Translations under genes and position numbers: made by a program
Notes under the pieces: model-generated
Told to the model about the DNA's origin: nothing
The model's input: only the letters and a program-made list of their open reading frames with translations
The model's database searches: none
Source: Anaeromyxobacter oryzae
Lineage (GTDB): Bacteria; Myxococcota; Myxococcia; Myxococcales; Anaeromyxobacteraceae
Direction of reading: 5' to 3'
DNA length: 64,000 nt
Assembly (NCBI RefSeq): GCF_023169945.1
Contig: NZ_AP025591.1
Coordinates: forward strand, 3,060,501-3,124,500
Shown: one piece after another, positions 19,729 to 27,184 of the stretch
Position numbering within the stretch: position 1 is the first letter of the stretch
Layout of the letters: each line of letters begins with the position of its first letter

Positions 19729-20151
19729 CTACGTCCCGGCGACGGTGTACGGCAGGATCGCGAGCATGCGGCCGCGCTTGATGGCCGTCGCCACCTCGCG
19801 CTGGTGCTTCGCGCAGTTGCCGCTGATCCGGCGCGGGATGATCTTGCCGCGCTCGGTGAGGAAGTACTTCATCTGGCCCTGGTCCTTGTAGTCGACCTTG
19901 AGCGCCTTGTCGGCGCAGAAGCGGCAGACCTTGCGCCGGCCGAAGCCGCGCCGCCCACCGCCCTCGTCGCCGCCGCGGTCACCGCGGTCGTCGCGGTCGC
20001 CGCGATCGCGATCGCCGCCGCGGTACCCGCCGCCGCCGCCACCACCACCGTAGCCGCCGCCACCCCCACCACCGCCGCCGAAGCCGCCCGGGCGCGACCC
20101 GCCGAACGCACCGTTGCCCATCTTGGAACCACCCATGTCAGGACGCGCCAT
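19729..20151 (-). CDS. rpsR: 30S ribosomal protein S18 with glycine-rich N-terminal extension
   Basis: 140 residues. The last ~68 are ordinary S18 ([17 protein letters not shown] through LPYTVAGT), including the C-x2-C and GNCAKH zinc-type cysteines. The first ~72 residues are a low-complexity extension: a Gly/Tyr stretch (positions ~22-44) followed by alternating Arg-Asp-Gly ([14 protein letters not shown]). Usual S18 proteins are 75-90 residues. The reading frame is unambiguous: an ATG lies 2 bases after the rpsF stop, and internal starts are lacking in the Gly tract. The extension resembles disordered RG/GG RNA-binding tails and could contact rRNA or mRNA near the platform of the 30S subunit. 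That role is inference. Confidence 0.95.
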   Translation of the reverse strand: MARPDMGGSKMGNGAFGGSRPGGFGGGGGGGGGYGGGGGGGGYRGGDRDRGDRDDRGDRGGDEGGGRRGFGRRKVCRFCADKALKVDYKDQGQMKYFLTERGKIIPRRISGNCAKHQREVATAIKRGRMLAILPYTVAGT

Positions 20152-20153
20152 GG

Positions 20154-20609
20154 CTATTCCTCCTGCCCTTCGGCCGCCTCGGCCTCGAACGGCTCCTCAC
20201 CGGGAGGCACGAACTCGCCGCGCTCCTCGCGCGGCTTCGTCTCGTCCTCGACCGGCTGGATCTTCACGTCCGCCTCGACCTGGCGGGCGTCGAAGTCCAC
20301 GCCGTCGGCGAGCTTCACCGACTGGAACTTCGTCACCGTGTCGATCATCTTCAGGTTGCGCTCGAACTCGCCGACGAGCCCGGGCTTCCCGATGTACAGG
20401 CAGTGCATGTACAGCGCCCGGGCGTTCTTCGACACCGGGAACGCGGTCTTGCGCTTGCCCTGGTTCGTGAACCGGATGACCTTCCCGCCCTCGCGGCCGA
20501 CCACGCCGCGCAGGCGCTCCTTGATCTCTTCCACCTGGTCGTCCGGCGTCTCGGCCTTGAGCAGGTAGATGGTCTCGTACTCGCGCACGAGATTCTTCGC
20601 TTCCGCCAT
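20154..20609 (-). CDS. rpsF: 30S ribosomal protein S6
   Basis: 151 residues. The S6 core is visible as [34 protein letters not shown] and [19 protein letters not shown]. An acidic C-terminal tail of ~40 residues (ending [10 protein letters not shown]) extends beyond the core, as in many S6 proteins that carry glutamate-rich tails. ATG 20609 is preceded by GAGGGGAG. S6 pairs with S18 on the 30S platform, which fits the adjoining rpsR gene. The leader between pth and this gene contains hairpins that may take part in S6:S18 autoregulation. Confidence 0.97.
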   Translation of the reverse strand: MAEAKNLVREYETIYLLKAETPDDQVEEIKERLRGVVGREGGKVIRFTNQGKRKTAFPVSKNARALYMHCLYIGKPGLVGEFERNLKMIDTVTKFQSVKLADGVDFDARQVEADVKIQPVEDETKPREERGEFVPPGEEPFEAEAAEGQEE

Positions 20610-20630
20610 GTCGCTCCCCTCGGGTTCGTA

Positions 20631-20689
20631 GCGGCGGTTCGCCCGCCGCGAGGAGTCTTCACTCCGGCCCGCCGGCCCCATGCCGGCGG
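20631..20689 (-). promoter_or_regulatory. rpsF leader hairpins, possible S6:S18 autoregulatory element
   Basis: Two stem-loops occupy the 101-base gap between pth and rpsF: 20631-20637 with 20643-20649 (7 bp), and 20669-20676 with 20682-20689 (8 bp, loop CCCAT on the plus strand). Autoregulatory rpsF leaders bound by S6:S18 are known in many bacteria and carry a conserved CCG next to a stem. An ACCGCCG segment occurs in the ribosome-proximal hairpin. The second hairpin could alternatively end the pth transcript. Assignment to the known motif is tentative. Confidence 0.35.
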
Positions 20690-20710
20690 ATCTCGGTGCT
20701 GCCCTTCTCT

Positions 20711-21292
20711 CTATCCCTCCGCCGCGCGGGCGCGGCGGTTCACCTGGTTCATCGCCTTCGCGGCGCCGAGCTCGGCTGCGAGCCGGGCCGCCTCCGTCGC
20801 GCGCTCGATGCAGAGCGCGAGCTCCTCGTCGTCGCCCTTCGCCCACTTCCCGAGCACGTAGTCGCTCGGATCCATCCGCGGGGGAGGGCGGCCCACGCCG
20901 ACGCGCACGCGCGCGTACTCGGGGCTGCCCACGTGGGCGTTCACGCTCTTCACTCCGTTGTGCCCGCTGTGCCCGCCGCCGACCTTGAGCTGCACCCGGA
21001 ACGGTTCGAGCTCGAGCTCGTCGTGCACGACGACGAGGTCCTCGAGGCCGAGCTTCCAGAAGCGCAGCGCCGCGCCGACCGCCTCGCCGGAGTGGTTCAT
21101 GTAGGTCTGGGGCTTCATGATCCAGACCCGCTCCGGCCCGAGGCGGGCCTCGGCGAGCTCCGCCGCGAACTTCTTCGCGGTGAAGCTCGCCCCGGCGAGC
21201 GCCGCCAGCCTGTCCGCCACGAGGAAGCCGACGTTGTGGCGGGTGCGGGCGTACTCTTCGCCGGGGTTTCCGAGGCCTACGACGAGCTTCAA
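20711..21292 (-). CDS. pth: Peptidyl-tRNA hydrolase
   Basis: A 193-residue enzyme that recycles peptidyl-tRNA by cleaving the ester between peptide and tRNA. Signature [20 protein letters not shown] carries catalytic Asn9 and His19. The second conserved block [14 protein letters not shown] has the catalytic Asp, and [12 protein letters not shown] the tRNA-contacting glycines. It follows rplY by 9 bases, the usual rplY-pth pairing. Confidence 0.97.
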   Translation of the reverse strand: MKLVVGLGNPGEEYARTRHNVGFLVADRLAALAGASFTAKKFAAELAEARLGPERVWIMKPQTYMNHSGEAVGAALRFWKLGLEDLVVVHDELELEPFRVQLKVGGGHSGHNGVKSVNAHVGSPEYARVRVGVGRPPPRMDPSDYVLGKWAKGDDEELALCIERATEAARLAAELGAAKAMNQVNRRARAAEG

Positions 21293-21301
21293 GGAGCGGC
21301 C

Positions 21302-22030
21302 CTACTTCTTGCCGCCCTTGTCGCCGCCCTTGGCCGCGCCCGCGGCCGGAGCCGCAGCCGCGCCCGCGGCCGGAGCCGCGCCGCCCGCCGCCGCAGCCGC
21401 GCCCGCCGCCGGCGCCGCAGCGCCCTCGGCCGGAGCAGCACCCGGAACCGCCGCCACCGGGGCGACGACCTCTTCCTTCTCGGGCACCGCGACGAAGGCG
21501 ACCACGTAGTCGGTCGCGAACTTGAACTTGCAGCCCTCGGGCGCCTTCAGCTCCGACACGTGGATCGAGCGGCCGATCTTGAGCTCGGTGACGTCGACGT
21601 CGATCTTCACCGGGATCTTGTTCGGGAGCGCCTCGACGACGATGTCGTGGGCCGCGATCGAGAGGATGCCGCCCTCGGTGACGCCGACCGCCTTGCCGGT
21701 GGTGACGACGGGCACGGTCACGCGGACCGGCTCGTCCATCTTCACCTCGAGGAAGTCCGCGTGCAGCAGGCGCCGCGTGACCGGGTCGACCTCGTACTCC
21801 TTGAAGAGGACGTGCTTCTCGGCGCCGTCGAGCTTCAGGGTGAGGAGGGTGTTGAGCTTGTGCGGGGTCTCGATCGCCTTCTGGAGCGCCGCCGGGTCGA
21901 CCGAGACGTGCGTCGGCTCGGTCTTGCCACCGTAGACGACCGCGGGGATGAGGCCCTGGGAGCGGAGGCGGCGCGCCGGGCCCTTGCCCTTGCCGTCGCG
22001 CTTCGCCGCAGTGAGGACGTTCTCTGCCAT
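21302..22030 (-). CDS. rplY: 50S ribosomal protein L25/Ctc with Ala-rich tail
   Basis: 242 residues. The N-terminal domain (~1-95) is the 5S rRNA-binding L25 fold (AAKRDGKGKGPARRLRSQG, then LIPAVVYGG). The ~96-190 region is the general-stress Ctc-type C-terminal domain. The remaining ~50 residues are an Ala/Gly/Pro low-complexity tail ending KGGDKGGKK. ATG 22030 begins the conserved region; longer upstream openness in this frame is not coding. It pairs with pth as the front of the same minus-strand transcript. Confidence 0.95.
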   Translation of the reverse strand: MAENVLTAAKRDGKGKGPARRLRSQGLIPAVVYGGKTEPTHVSVDPAALQKAIETPHKLNTLLTLKLDGAEKHVLFKEYEVDPVTRRLLHADFLEVKMDEPVRVTVPVVTTGKAVGVTEGGILSIAAHDIVVEALPNKIPVKIDVDVTELKIGRSIHVSELKAPEGCKFKFATDYVVAFVAVPEKEEVVAPVAAVPGAAPAEGAAAPAAGAAAAAGGAAPAAGAAAAPAAGAAKGGDKGGKK

Positions 22031-22211
22031 TTCTTTCCTCCCAATGGACTCGCCGCCGTCCGGGACGGGCGCGAGGGGCCGTGGCGCTGAACCGCCTTGG
22101 GCCCTGGGTGGTGTGTGGGGGCCCTCCGGACTGCGAAGGACCCTGTGGGAACGCGGGTGATTAGACGAAAACCCGAGCCGTGTCAACGTTCCCGGGGAGG
22201 AGGTCGACCGA

Positions 22212-22400
22212 ATGCCCAACCCCGATCCCGGAAAGAAGCTGCCGTTCGACAGGGAAGCACCCGAGCAGGCGCCGGTGGCCGAGGACGAGGAGGAGATCCC
22301 CGGGCGTCCGACGGTCCGCGAGGGATCACCGCTCGTCGATCCCGATTCCGTGCCGGGCAACCCGGAGCCGATCGCCCCGGGTCCCGGATCGCCCTCGTAA
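22212..22400 (+). CDS. Small acidic proline-rich protein, unknown
   Basis: A 62-residue reading frame on the plus strand within an otherwise minus-strand run. Its start is supported by a very strong Shine-Dalgarno (GGAGGAGG, ~8 bases before the ATG). It contains no cysteines and has no membrane segment. Composition is dominated by Pro, Glu and Asp (e.g. EAPEQAPVAEDEEEIPGRP), suggesting a disordered protein. It is followed at once by a hairpin. I do not recognise it. Confidence 0.5.
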   Translation: MPNPDPGKKLPFDREAPEQAPVAEDEEEIPGRPTVREGSPLVDPDSVPGNPEPIAPGPGSPS

Positions 22401-22401
22401 A

Positions 22402-22419
22402 GGGGGGCTCGCGCCTCCC
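22402..22419. terminator. Hairpin between convergent small ORF and prs
   Basis: A 7-bp stem (22402-22408 with 22413-22419, one G-U) with loop TCGC lies directly after the stop at 22400. It is 13 bases past the prs stop on the other strand. There is no clear T-run on either side. Confidence 0.4.
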
Positions 22420-22432
22420 CCTGCTCACCCCG

Positions 22433-23395
22433 CTACACGAACAGCGAGCTGAGCGAGTCCGCCGAATGGATGCGGCGGACGGCCTCGGCGAGGAGACCGG
22501 CGACGGAGAGCGTCCGGATCTTGGGGCACGCCGCCGCCGCGGGCGGGAGCTGGATCGTGTCGGTCGCGATGACCTCCTCGATCGGGCTCTTCATGATCCG
22601 CTCGACGGCGGGACCCGAGAGGACCGCGTGCGTCGCGTAGGCGTAGACCTTGGTCGCGCCCTTGTCGACGAGCGCGTTCGCGGCCTGGGTGAGGGTGCCC
22701 GCGGTGTCGATCATGTCGTCGAGGAGCACGGCGATCTTGCCGTTCACCTCGCCGATCACGTTCATGATCTCGGCGACGTTGGGCTTGGTGCGGCGCTTGT
22801 CGACGATGCCGAGCGTCGAGCCGAGCCGCTTCGAGTAGGCGCGGGCGCGCTCCACCCCGCCCGCGTCGGGCGAGACGATGACGACGTTCTGAGAGTCGCC
22901 GTCGAAGCGCTTGCGCATGTGCTCGAGGAGGACCGGCGCCGCGTAGAGGTGATCGAAGGGCACGTTGAAGAAGCCCTGGATCTGCCCGGCGTGCATGTCC
23001 ATCGAGATGACGCGCGTCGCGCCCGCCGCCTCGAGGAGATCGGCGACCAGCTTCGCGGTGATGGGCACGCGCGGCGCGCTCTTCCGGTCCTGTCGCGCGT
23101 AACCGTAATAGGGGATGACCGCGTTGATGGAGCCCGCCGACGCGCGCTTCAGCGCGTCGATCATGATGAGCAGCTCCATGAGGTTCGTGTTCGCGTCCGG
23201 CGAGGTGGACTGGATCACGAAGGAGTCCATCCCGCGGACGTTCTCGCCGATCTCGACCTGGATCTCGCCGTCGGAGAATCGCCCGACCGTCGCCCGGGCG
23301 AGCGGCCTCCCGAGCTCCCTGCAGATCGACTCGGCGAGCTTCCGGTTGGAGTTGCCGGAGAAGACCCGATAGTCAGGCCGGTGGCCGTTGTTCAT
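22433..23395 (-). CDS. prs: Ribose-phosphate pyrophosphokinase (PRPP synthase)
   Basis: A 320-residue enzyme making PRPP from ribose 5-phosphate and ATP for nucleotide, His and Trp synthesis. Class I signatures are complete: the ATP-binding [10 protein letters not shown], the catalytic flexible loop with DKRR, and the PRPP loop [12 protein letters not shown]. Length and N-terminus ([13 protein letters not shown]) are typical. It lies between spoVG and rplY, the order seen in many proteobacteria where ispE, prs and rplY are neighbours. A promoter match lies at 23474-23503. Confidence 0.98.
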   Translation of the reverse strand: MNNGHRPDYRVFSGNSNRKLAESICRELGRPLARATVGRFSDGEIQVEIGENVRGMDSFVIQSTSPDANTNLMELLIMIDALKRASAGSINAVIPYYGYARQDRKSAPRVPITAKLVADLLEAAGATRVISMDMHAGQIQGFFNVPFDHLYAAPVLLEHMRKRFDGDSQNVVIVSPDAGGVERARAYSKRLGSTLGIVDKRRTKPNVAEIMNVIGEVNGKIAVLLDDMIDTAGTLTQAANALVDKGATKVYAYATHAVLSGPAVERIMKSPIEEVIATDTIQLPPAAAACPKIRTLSVAGLLAEAVRRIHSADSLSSLFV

Positions 23396-23473
23396 GTCGC
23401 GCGCTCCGCTCGTGCCGCGAAAATAGGAACGGCGCCGGCGAAGGTCCGACCCGGCACCGTCGAGAAGGCGCCC

Positions 23474-23503
23474 CTTATACCGGAAGGGTCCGACGCGCGT
23501 CGA
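23474..23503 (-). promoter_or_regulatory. Candidate sigma-70 promoter of prs
   Basis: The minus strand reads TCGACG (23498-23503, four of six to TTGACA), an 18-base spacer, and TATAAG (23474-23479, five of six to TATAAT). The start would fall near 23467, giving a ~70-base leader before prs. It is one of very few AT-rich patches in this region. Confidence 0.5.
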
Positions 23504-23548
23504 CCCGGGCGAGCGGAGCGCCGCTCCGGGCCGCTCGGCGAGGCGCCG

Positions 23549-23848
23549 TCAGTCGTCGTGAGGATCCGTCCCCGTGGGCCGGGGGCCGGGACCCTTCGTC
23601 ACCTCGCGCTCGTACTCCGCGAGGATGGTCCGCTCCATCCTCTCCCTGGTCTCGGAGTTCAGCGGGTGGGCGATGTCCTTGAACGTGCCGTCCTTGCGGC
23701 GCTTCGCGGGCATCGCGATGAAGAGGCCGGAGTTCCCGTGGATCACCTTGAGGTCGCGGACCACGAAGCAGTGGTCGAGCGTGATCGTCACGTACGCCTT
23801 CAGCTTCTCCTCGTTGACCGGGAAGACGCGGACCTCGGTGATCTCCAT
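23549..23848 (-). CDS. spoVG: SpoVG family RNA/DNA-binding regulator
   Basis: A 99-residue protein beginning MEITEVRVFPVNEEKLKAY, the canonical SpoVG N-terminus, with the FKDIAHPLNSETR motif at ~58-70. SpoVG proteins bind nucleic acids and affect cell division, envelope and sporulation in several phyla. The start (ATG 23848) lies 49 bases inside the 3' end of ispE, so translation is probably coupled. The last ~15 residues (GPGPRPTGTDPHDD) are a variable tail. Confidence 0.93.
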   Translation of the reverse strand: MEITEVRVFPVNEEKLKAYVTITLDHCFVVRDLKVIHGNSGLFIAMPAKRRKDGTFKDIAHPLNSETRERMERTILAEYEREVTKGPGPRPTGTDPHDD

Positions 23849-24720
23849 GACGTGACCCTCGGCTGCCGTCGCACCGTCCGCGCCGCGATGACCCGCACGC
23901 GCGGTCCCACGTCCTCCTTCGTCACCGCCGCGGCGGCCCGCCGTGCTGCGCCCCGGCTGGAAAACAGGCCGAAGACGGTCGGACCGCTTCCCGACATTAT
24001 AGCTTTCGTCGCGCCTCTCCCTACAAGCAGCCCCAAGAGCGGCGAGAGCGCCGGTCGTTCGGCGAGGCACGGTTCCTGGAGATCGTTCCGGAACGACCCC
24101 GCTCGGATGCCGCGCGGCCGCCCGAGCGGGGGCGGGGTCGGCGCCCCGCGCCGTGACGCGTCGAGCCACCGGTAGGCGTCGCCGGCCCGGATCGCCAGCG
24201 CGGGGTCCTCGGGGTAGAGCAGCACGACATCCTGAGGCGCCACGTCCGCCGGGCGGAGCCGCTCCCCCCGTCCGGTCGCCCAGGCCGGGCCCGGCCCGAG
24301 GAAGAACGGGACGTCGGAGCCGACCGAGAGCCCCACCTCGGCGAGCGCGGCCGCGTCGCGGATCCGGAAGGCGCGCGCGAGGCAGCGGAGCACCGCCGCG
24401 GCGTCCGACGAGCCACCGCCGAGGCCGGCCGTCACTGGCGTGCGCTTCTCGATCCGGATCGCGATCCCGCGGTCGACGCCGAAGCGCGCCCGGAACGCCT
24501 CCGCGGCGCGCGCGGCGAGGTTCCCCGGGCCGTCGAGGTCCGGGTGTCCCGGCACGCGGCAGGTGACCTTCCCCTTCCCCGCCGAGACGCGAACCTCCAC
24601 GCCGTCGCCGAAGTCGAGCGGCACCATCAGCGAGAGGATGTCGTGGTAGCCGTCCGCGCGGGCGGGGCCGACGCGGAGGACGAGGTTCACCTTGGCCGGG
24701 GCGAGCGTCGCGAGGCGCAC
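23800..24720 (-). CDS. ispE: 4-diphosphocytidyl-2-C-methyl-D-erythritol kinase
   Basis: A 306-residue GHMP kinase of the MEP isoprenoid pathway. The start LAPAKVNLVLRV, the ATP-binding loop PVTAGLGGGSSDAAA and the C-terminal MSGSGPTVFGLF are the three diagnostic GHMP motifs. It starts with GTG. The last ~30 residues after IAARTV are Arg/Ser-rich and overlap spoVG, so the C-terminus looks like an extension read through the downstream gene's start. Confidence 0.94.
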   Translation of the reverse strand: MRLATLAPAKVNLVLRVGPARADGYHDILSLMVPLDFGDGVEVRVSAGKGKVTCRVPGHPDLDGPGNLAARAAEAFRARFGVDRGIAIRIEKRTPVTAGLGGGSSDAAAVLRCLARAFRIRDAAALAEVGLSVGSDVPFFLGPGPAWATGRGERLRPADVAPQDVVLLYPEDPALAIRAGDAYRWLDASRRGAPTPPPLGRPRGIRAGSFRNDLQEPCLAERPALSPLLGLLVGRGATKAIMSGSGPTVFGLFSSRGAARRAAAAVTKEDVGPRVRVIAARTVRRQPRVTSWRSPRSASSRSTRRS

Positions 24721-24827
24721 CGCCGTCCTCTAGCACGGCGGACGCGCGGCGCGCTTGTGGCCGCGGCGGGTCGTGGGGTTTCATGGGGGCCCGCGCGCGC
24801 TCCGGCGCGCGGACACGAGAGGTGAAC

Positions 24828-25406
24828 ATGCGCGTCGCCCGATGCTCCGCCCTCCTCCTCGCCGCCGCCGCCGCCTGCGCCACCGCGCCCGCGTCGCGCC
24901 CGCCGCCGGAGGACGGGGCCGCGCGCCTCTTCCAGGCGACGAGCGCGGCGGGGTCCGAGGGCGGCTACGAGTCCGGGCGCGTGACGCGCACCGGGATCGC
25001 CGGGCCCTTCGTGCTCACCTACCTCACGCCCGGCGAGGAGCTCGAGATCGTCGCCGCCGCCGGGCCGATCGGCCGCGTGCGGGCGCCGCTCGCGCAGCCG
25101 TTCCACCTCGCCGCCGGCATGCGGCTCGCCGCGCCGGACGGCGGCGCGCCGGAGACGGTCTACGCGGGCTACCGCCCGATGCCGATGACGCGGCCGCTCG
25201 AGGCGTGGATCGGCCGGCAGATCCTCGTGGCGGTGCCGGGCGCGCAGCCGGAGCAGTGGTGGCTCCGCGAGGTGGGGAGCGATCACCTGACCGTCGAGCG
25301 GAGCCGCACCTACCGCGTGATCCCGCTCCGCCGCGTCGGCGAGATCACCTGGACCGAGCTCACCGGGATCGATCCGACGCCGCGCGTGACGCTCGGGCCG
25401 GAGTAG
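24828..25406 (+). CDS. Lipoprotein of unknown function
   Basis: A 192-residue protein. GAGAGGTG before ATG 24828 and the signal LLLAAAAAC (lipidated Cys17) fix the start. The mature part has no family I recognise; it is mostly beta-like with several Gly/Pro-spaced hydrophobic stretches and two Trp-rich spots (EQWWLREV, ITWTEL). A divergent 107-base gap separates it from ispE. Confidence 0.6.
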   Translation: MRVARCSALLLAAAAACATAPASRPPPEDGAARLFQATSAAGSEGGYESGRVTRTGIAGPFVLTYLTPGEELEIVAAAGPIGRVRAPLAQPFHLAAGMRLAAPDGGAPETVYAGYRPMPMTRPLEAWIGRQILVAVPGAQPEQWWLREVGSDHLTVERSRTYRVIPLRRVGEITWTELTGIDPTPRVTLGPE

Positions 25407-25522
25407 GGGCGGGCCGCCCGCGGCAGGGGCGTCACGTTTCCGCGCGGGGATCCTCCCTCCGTGCCGAAGGCGCGCGTTCGAACGCTGGACACCCTGGCGC
25501 GCCGCTTCGGAGGACATCCACG

Positions 25523-25909
25523 ATGACCAGCATCCTCGCCCGCGCGGCCCTGCTCGCCGCGCTCCTGTCCGTGACCGGCTGCCGCAGCGCCTTCGCGCCG
25601 GAGTCCGTGGTCCGGATGACCACCCAGGCCGCGACGGTCCCGGCGACCACCTCGCGCGAGGTCGTGCTCCGGACCGGCCCGGATCTCGGCGCGCACATCC
25701 TCGCGACGCTGCCCGCCGGCGCCGCGGTGACGAGCGCCGAGCAGGCGAGCCGCGGTTTCCGGCGCGTGAAGACCGCCGACGGCAAGACCGGGTTCGTCGA
25801 GGACTCCGCGCTGGTCGTCGGCGGCGCCGCGGCCGCCGCGCCGGCGCCGGCGCAGCAGGGCGAGCCGCCCGCCGCGTCGTCGACCGCGCAGCCGTCGCCG
25901 CAGGGGTAG
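25523..25909 (+). CDS. SH3-like domain lipoprotein
   Basis: A 128-residue protein with signal ending LLSVTGC (lipidated Cys20). Residues ~44-100 form a bacterial SH3 domain: REVVLRTGPDLGAHILATLP, then GFRRVKTADGKTGFVEDSAL is the standard SH3b pattern. The tail is Ala/Pro/Gln-rich. Such domains bind cell-wall peptides or other envelope ligands. It has a GGAGG ribosome-binding site. It is 116 bases after the preceding lipoprotein gene and may share its transcript. Confidence 0.8.
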   Translation: MTSILARAALLAALLSVTGCRSAFAPESVVRMTTQAATVPATTSREVVLRTGPDLGAHILATLPAGAAVTSAEQASRGFRRVKTADGKTGFVEDSALVVGGAAAAAPAPAQQGEPPAASSTAQPSPQG

Positions 25910-26041
25910 CCACCGCCGCGGCGCGGCGCCGGTCCTCGTCGCCGGACCGGCCGCCGCGCCCCGCGCGGCACGCGGGCGCGTGCGCCGCAGCACCCAGAAG
26001 ACCCGGTGCGGCGGCGCGCCCGGAGTGCGAGGGCTGTCGAG

Positions 26042-26644
26042 ATGAAGCGCCTCGATCCCGCGGTCGCGAGCCTCCCGGTCCTGGACGAGCGCGGCGCCGC
26101 CGTACCGCTCCGGAGCCTCTGGGCGGATCGTCCGGCCGTGCTCGTCTTCGTCCGCCACTTCGGTTGACTCTTCTGCCGCGAGCAGGCGGTGCAGGTGCAC
26201 CGCGCGAAGGACGAGATCCACGCCCGCGGCGCGGAGGTGGTGATCGTCGGAAACGGTGCACCCCACTTCGCCCGCGCCTTCCGCGAGGACCTCGGTCTCA
26301 CCACGCCCCTCTACACGGACCCCACGCTCGCGACCTACCGCGCCCTCGAGTTCCGGCGCGGCGTCGTGGCGACGCTCCTCTCCGGCCGGACCTGGCTGCA
26401 CGCGCTCCGGGCGATGCGCGCCGGGTTCCGCCAGGGCCGCACGGAGGGAGACGCGCTCCAGCTCGGCGGCGTCCTCGTGGTCCGCCCGGACGGGGAGATC
26501 GCCTACCGGTACGCGAGCGCCGAGGCGGGGGACCACCCGCCCCTGGCGGACGTGCTCGCGGCGCTCGGGCCGGCGCGGCCCGCTGCAGCGGCCGCGGGGA
26601 GCGGGCCGGCGGCGACGTCGCCGGCGGGAGGACGCGGCGCGTGA
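26042..26644 (+). CDS. Peroxiredoxin-like selenoprotein (in-frame UGA, U-x-x-C motif)
   Basis: Reading from ATG 26042, codon 42 is TGA (26165-26167). Treated as selenocysteine, the frame is open for 200 residues. The UGA falls in RHFG-U-L-F-C-RE, exactly where peroxiredoxin-like AhpC/TSA_2 (PRXL2/SelL-type) proteins have the first Cys of a C-x-x-C redox motif (F-G-C-x-x-C-R). Sec42 and Cys45 would be the redox pair. The ~40 residues before UGA are normal family sequence (LPVLDERGAAVPLRSLW), and the sequence after it is conserved (VVIVGNGAPHFARAFRED, LYTDPTLATYRALEF). The stop overlaps the next gene's GTG by 4 bases (GTGA). A hairpin follows the UGA. The alternative is a pseudogene with a single nonsense codon, less likely given the codon's position. 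Confidence 0.85.
26168..26194 (+). promoter_or_regulatory. Candidate bacterial SECIS hairpin
   Basis: Immediately 3' of the UGA, CTG CCGC (26173-26179) pairs with GCGG and CAG (26186-26189, 26192-26194). The apical loop is GAGCAG (26180-26185), with bulged U and G at 26190-26191. Bacterial SECIS elements are short hairpins inside the coding region just after UGA, with a G in the loop and often a bulged U, read by SelB. The loop lies 12 bases after the UGA, near the short end of what is reported. Confidence 0.45.
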
Positions 26645-26973
26645 GGCCGGCGGCGCTCGGGATGCTCCTCGCGCTCGGCGTCGCCGCGTGCCACCGCGGC
26701 CCCGCGCCCGGCGAGCCGGTCCGGATGACCGTCACGAAGAACGGCTACGAGCCGTGGAGGATCCCGGCGCGGAGGGGCGAGAAGCTCGTGCTCCTGGTCA
26801 CGCGGACCACCGACCAGACGTGCGCGACCGAGCTCGTGATCCCCGAGGCGGGTGTGAACGCGCCGCTGCCGCTCGGCCGGGAGGTCCGGATCGAGCTCAC
26901 GCCGGAGAAGACCGGCGAGCTCCGGTTCTCCTGCGCGATGAGGATGTTCCAGGGGGTCATCGAGGTGAGGTGA
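26641..26973 (+). CDS. Cupredoxin-domain lipoprotein
   Basis: A 110-residue protein. GTG 26641 overlaps the selenoprotein's stop (GTGA), indicating translational coupling. The signal ends LGVAAC (lipidated Cys17). The mature part is a cupredoxin-like fold of the Cupredoxin_1 type: MTVTKNGYEPWRIPARRGE, then TTDQTCATELVIPEAG and ELRFSCAMRMFQGVIEV. The cysteines of TCATEL and SCAM and the methionines of CAMRM are candidate copper ligands. Partner of the redox-active selenoprotein in the envelope, perhaps in copper or thiol stress, is an inference from coupling. Confidence 0.82.
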   Translation: MRPAALGMLLALGVAACHRGPAPGEPVRMTVTKNGYEPWRIPARRGEKLVLLVTRTTDQTCATELVIPEAGVNAPLPLGREVRIELTPEKTGELRFSCAMRMFQGVIEVR

Positions 26974-27000
26974 CGTACCCGTCCAACCTCGGAACCGTCA

Positions 27001-27165
27001 CCCGTGCCCGTTGCCGTACACGTGCCCGCCCCCGTGCCCGCCTCCCGCCTCCCGTGGCCCTTACCCGTGCCCGACCGCTTCCTCGGGCACGGAGTTGCGG
27101 GCCAGGGGCCACGGGACGCGGTTCACGGCAACGGCAAGGCCGGGCACGTGTACGGGCACGTTTAC
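27001..27165. repeat. Long palindromic intergenic element, copy 1
   Basis: It fills the gap between the convergent cupredoxin and M32 carboxypeptidase genes. Nested inverted repeats: 27014-27028 with 27141-27155 (15 bp perfect), 27050-27060 with 27106-27116 (11 bp perfect) and 27065-27074 with 27083-27092 (10 bp). The core sequences CCGTGGCCC/GGGCCACGG and CGGGCACGTGTACGGGCAC also occur in the element at 49979-50178. It could form a cruciform in DNA or a long RNA hairpin from either strand. A bidirectional terminator or a dispersed REP-like repeat is likely. Confidence 0.75.
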
Positions 27166-27184
27166 GGGTTCGGGAGCTCGCCCA

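Noticed and set aside
26042..26167. A 41-codon gene ending at the TGA, plus a separate gene from GTG 26189
   Set aside because: Both halves belong to one family and the redox motif spans the TGA. A split gene would lack the active site in each part.
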